DNA from: Ignavibacteriales bacterium
GTDB lineage: Bacteria; Bacteroidota; Ignavibacteria; T3Sed10-11
NCBI GenBank assembly: GCA_003560935.1
Contig: PWJF01000573.1
Span: 1 to 8,036, forward strand
Direction of reading: 5' to 3'
DNA: 8,036 nucleotides
Shown here: piece by piece, positions 6,447 to 8,036 of the stretch
Position numbering within the stretch: position 1 is the first letter of the stretch
Layout of the letters: the number at the start of each line of letters is the position of its first letter
Notes under the pieces: model-generated
Database searches by the model: none
Told to the model about the DNA's origin: nothing
The model's input: only the letters and a program-made list of their open reading frames with translations
Translations under genes and position numbers: made by a program

Positions 6447-8036
6447 AGGGTTCTCCCACCTTTACTTTTTCGGATGAATATAATTCCCCGATAATACGTT
6501 CATACTTCTTTTCCACCACGTGCCGCTTTATTTTATACAGGTTCGTCAACTCGTGACCTACTTGAAAGCTCTCGGACAGAAGACGAAAATCCCGTATTTG
6601 TTCAAAGCGTTTAAATCCGTTTGAGGGAGAAACAAGCCGGTGGATTTCAGCACGTATACCGTTGTATGCTTCCGGATTTCTCGAAAGATCCTCAAACGAT
6701 TGTTCCTTAAAACCGGCCCGTCGGAATTCCCCCGGCACCGGAACGATAAGCGCACAGAGAAACTTTTTATCCTGACCGACTACCATGCATTGATCGATAA
6801 AGTGGCTTTGCTGCAGGCGCATTTCGATCGGTTCCGGTTCAACGTTTTCACCGCTCGAAAGCACGATCGTCGCTTTGCAGCGGCCGAGTATTTTCAAACA
6901 ATCGTTATACGTGATCAGCCCTAAATCCCCCGTGCGGAGCCAGCCGTCGCGGATAGTTTGCGTTGTCTGTTCGGGATTTTTATAATACCCCTTCATTACC
7001 TGCGGACCGCGAACCCAGATTTCCCCCCGCCGGGAACGACCGTTATCGGGGAGACTCTTGTTTGGATACAGGGTCTCTTCCGTCTCGGGATCGACGATAC
7101 GGATATCCGTATCGGGAATCGGCGGGCCGACGGTACCGACTACAAGATTTTTCATTTTCCGCACTGCGATTACCGGCGATGTTTCGGTCATACCATATCC
7201 TTCAAGCACCGGTATTCCGACGTTATTAAAGAAACGGTCGATATCGATCGGAAGCGCACCGCCGCCCGAGATCGTGGCTTTGAGCGACCCGCCGGCACCG
7301 AGCCGGATGCGCTCGAGGACCGCTGCATTAAAGAATCCGTACCACGGCAGCACGAGAAGCCAGCGCAATGCGTGCAGCGGATAAAGGAGCGCACGCTTCC
7401 ACTGCGGCTGCGGACGAAGTTTCAGATTCATATTCGACATAAAATAAATCGATTCTTTATAATGCCGGGAAAGAAAATAAGCGATATGAAACAACGCACG
7501 CCGTACCGGATGCGATTCACGAATGTTTTTAAGTATGCGTTCATGCAATTTTTCCCACAACCTCGGTGCAGATGCCATGAACGTCGGCTCAACATTGCGC
7601 ATATCCTCACCGAGATTCCGTATACTTGAGTAATAGGTACACGCACCGAAACTGATCGTATACATTTCCATGACGCGTTCAAATATATGCCAGATAGGAA
7701 GGACGGATAAGACGCGGTCGGTACAGGAATGGTAACCCGGGATTCGCTCTATCTGAGAAATCATATTCGCATGGGTGAGCATGACACCCTTCGGTTTCCC
7801 CGTCGTTCCGGATGTATAGATAAGGGTGAACAGATCTCCCGATTCGACGTTGTTGATTCGCTCCTCGGCTCTTCTATCTCCCTGAGCTCTTAATTTTGCT
7901 CCGAGCTCGCACACCTCAAGGAGACGACGCACTCCCGGTTGTACCGTACCGTTCGGATCGAGCAAAATGATCTCGCGCAGCTCCGGCAGCTCATACTGAA
8001 GGCGGAGGATTCTTTCCTGCAGTTCTTCCGTCTCCA
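6436..8036 (-). CDS. Long-chain acyl-CoA synthetase (AMP-forming), N terminus beyond window edge
   Basis: The frame runs to the window edge without a stop, giving about 532 codons; full-length relatives are roughly 590-640 residues, so the N terminus lies outside. A TTG at 7963-7965 is an internal leucine, not a start, because upstream codons continue family-like sequence (LQYELPELREIIL). Counting from that TTG as residue 1, the ATP-binding motif YTSGTTGKPKG is at 50-60, GYGMTETSP at 256-264, RTGDLG at 344-349, LSSGENVEPEPIE at 369-381, and the C-terminal catalytic lysine is probably K478 in TNLYKIKR. These are the adenylation motifs of class I AMP-forming enzymes, which convert a fatty or other carboxylic acid to its CoA ester via an acyl-AMP. 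A hydrophobic patch near 192-214 suggests membrane contact, as in FadD15-like enzymes. The 3' end overlaps the BASS gene. The chain-length preference is unknown. Confidence 0.93.
   Translation of the reverse strand, partial: ETEELQERILRLQYELPELREIILLDPNGTVQPGVRRLLEVCELGAKLRAQGDRRAEERINNVESGDLFTLIYTSGTTGKPKGVMLTHANMISQIERIPGYHSCTDRVLSVLPIWHIFERVMEMYTISFGACTYYSSIRNLGEDMRNVEPTFMASAPRLWEKLHERILKNIRESHPVRRALFHIAYFLSRHYKESIYFMSNMNLKLRPQPQWKRALLYPLHALRWLLVLPWYGFFNAAVLERIRLGAGGSLKATISGGGALPIDIDRFFNNVGIPVLEGYGMTETSPVIAVRKMKNLVVGTVGPPIPDTDIRIVDPETEETLYPNKSLPDNGRSRRGEIWVRGPQVMKGYYKNPEQTTQTIRDGWLRTGDLGLITYNDCLKILGRCKATIVLSSGENVEPEPIEMRLQQSHFIDQCMVVGQDKKFLCALIVPVPGEFRRAGFKEQSFEDLSRNPEAYNGIRAEIHRLVSPSNGFKRFEQIRDFRLLSESFQVGHELTNLYKIKRHVVEKKYERIIGELYSSEKVKVGEPYGV

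Noticed and set aside
6958..7629. 223-codon open frame on the plus strand
   Set aside because: It lies antisense to the conserved acyl-CoA synthetase and its product resembles no family; it is a shadow of that gene's codon pattern.
7963..7965. TTG as the start codon of the acyl-CoA synthetase
   Set aside because: The frame continues to the window edge and encodes typical synthetase sequence, so the TTG is an internal leucine and the gene is truncated by the window.

Overview
The window shows a densely packed bacterial chromosome of moderate GC content, with short AT-rich gaps between genes. There are nine coding regions, two of them cut by the window edges, and no recognisable RNA gene, transposase, integrase, CRISPR array or phage gene. 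Several things loosely suggest the Bacteroidota/Chlorobiota/Ignavibacteriota side of bacteria: most starts lack a clear Shine-Dalgarno sequence, there is a LytTR two-component pair, and there is a ligase-associated DNA exonuclease. One promoter candidate resembles the Bacteroidota -33/-7 type. This placement is inference; no marker gene in the window settles it.

Layout. (1) 1-893, plus strand: the end of a LytS/YpdA-type sensor histidine kinase, overlapping by ATGA with a LytTR response regulator. (2) 960-2425, minus strand: an mRNA 3'-processing/ligase-associated type metallo-beta-lactamase exonuclease, followed 11 bases later by a GNAT acetyltransferase. (3) 2496-2870, plus strand: a small conserved protein of unknown function with six cysteines, divergent from the exonuclease across a 70-base AT-rich gap. 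(4) 2915-8036, minus strand, read right to left: a long-chain acyl-CoA synthetase (5' end outside the window), a bile acid:sodium symporter family (BASS) transporter overlapping it by 11 bases, a 205-base gap with a candidate promoter and an imperfect inverted repeat, a three-domain rhodanese, a SufE-like protein starting one base after the rhodanese stop, and a lipoprotein with a YciI domain.

How the genes may work together. The kinase and regulator form a signalling pair whose target is not visible. The acyl-CoA synthetase and BASS carrier look translationally coupled, which fits uptake of a carboxylate and its activation to a CoA thioester. The rhodanese and SufE look like a persulfide-transfer pair: the rhodanese has one predicted active cysteine (third domain) and SufE has its conserved acceptor cysteine. 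No SufS-type cysteine desulfurase is in view. The exported YciI lipoprotein is the last gene of this run and its link to sulfur transfer is unknown.

Nothing here is clearly a new defence or mobile system. The points most worth a second look are the rhodanese-SufE coupling, the lipidated YciI protein, the uncharacterised six-cysteine protein and the intergenic inverted repeat.
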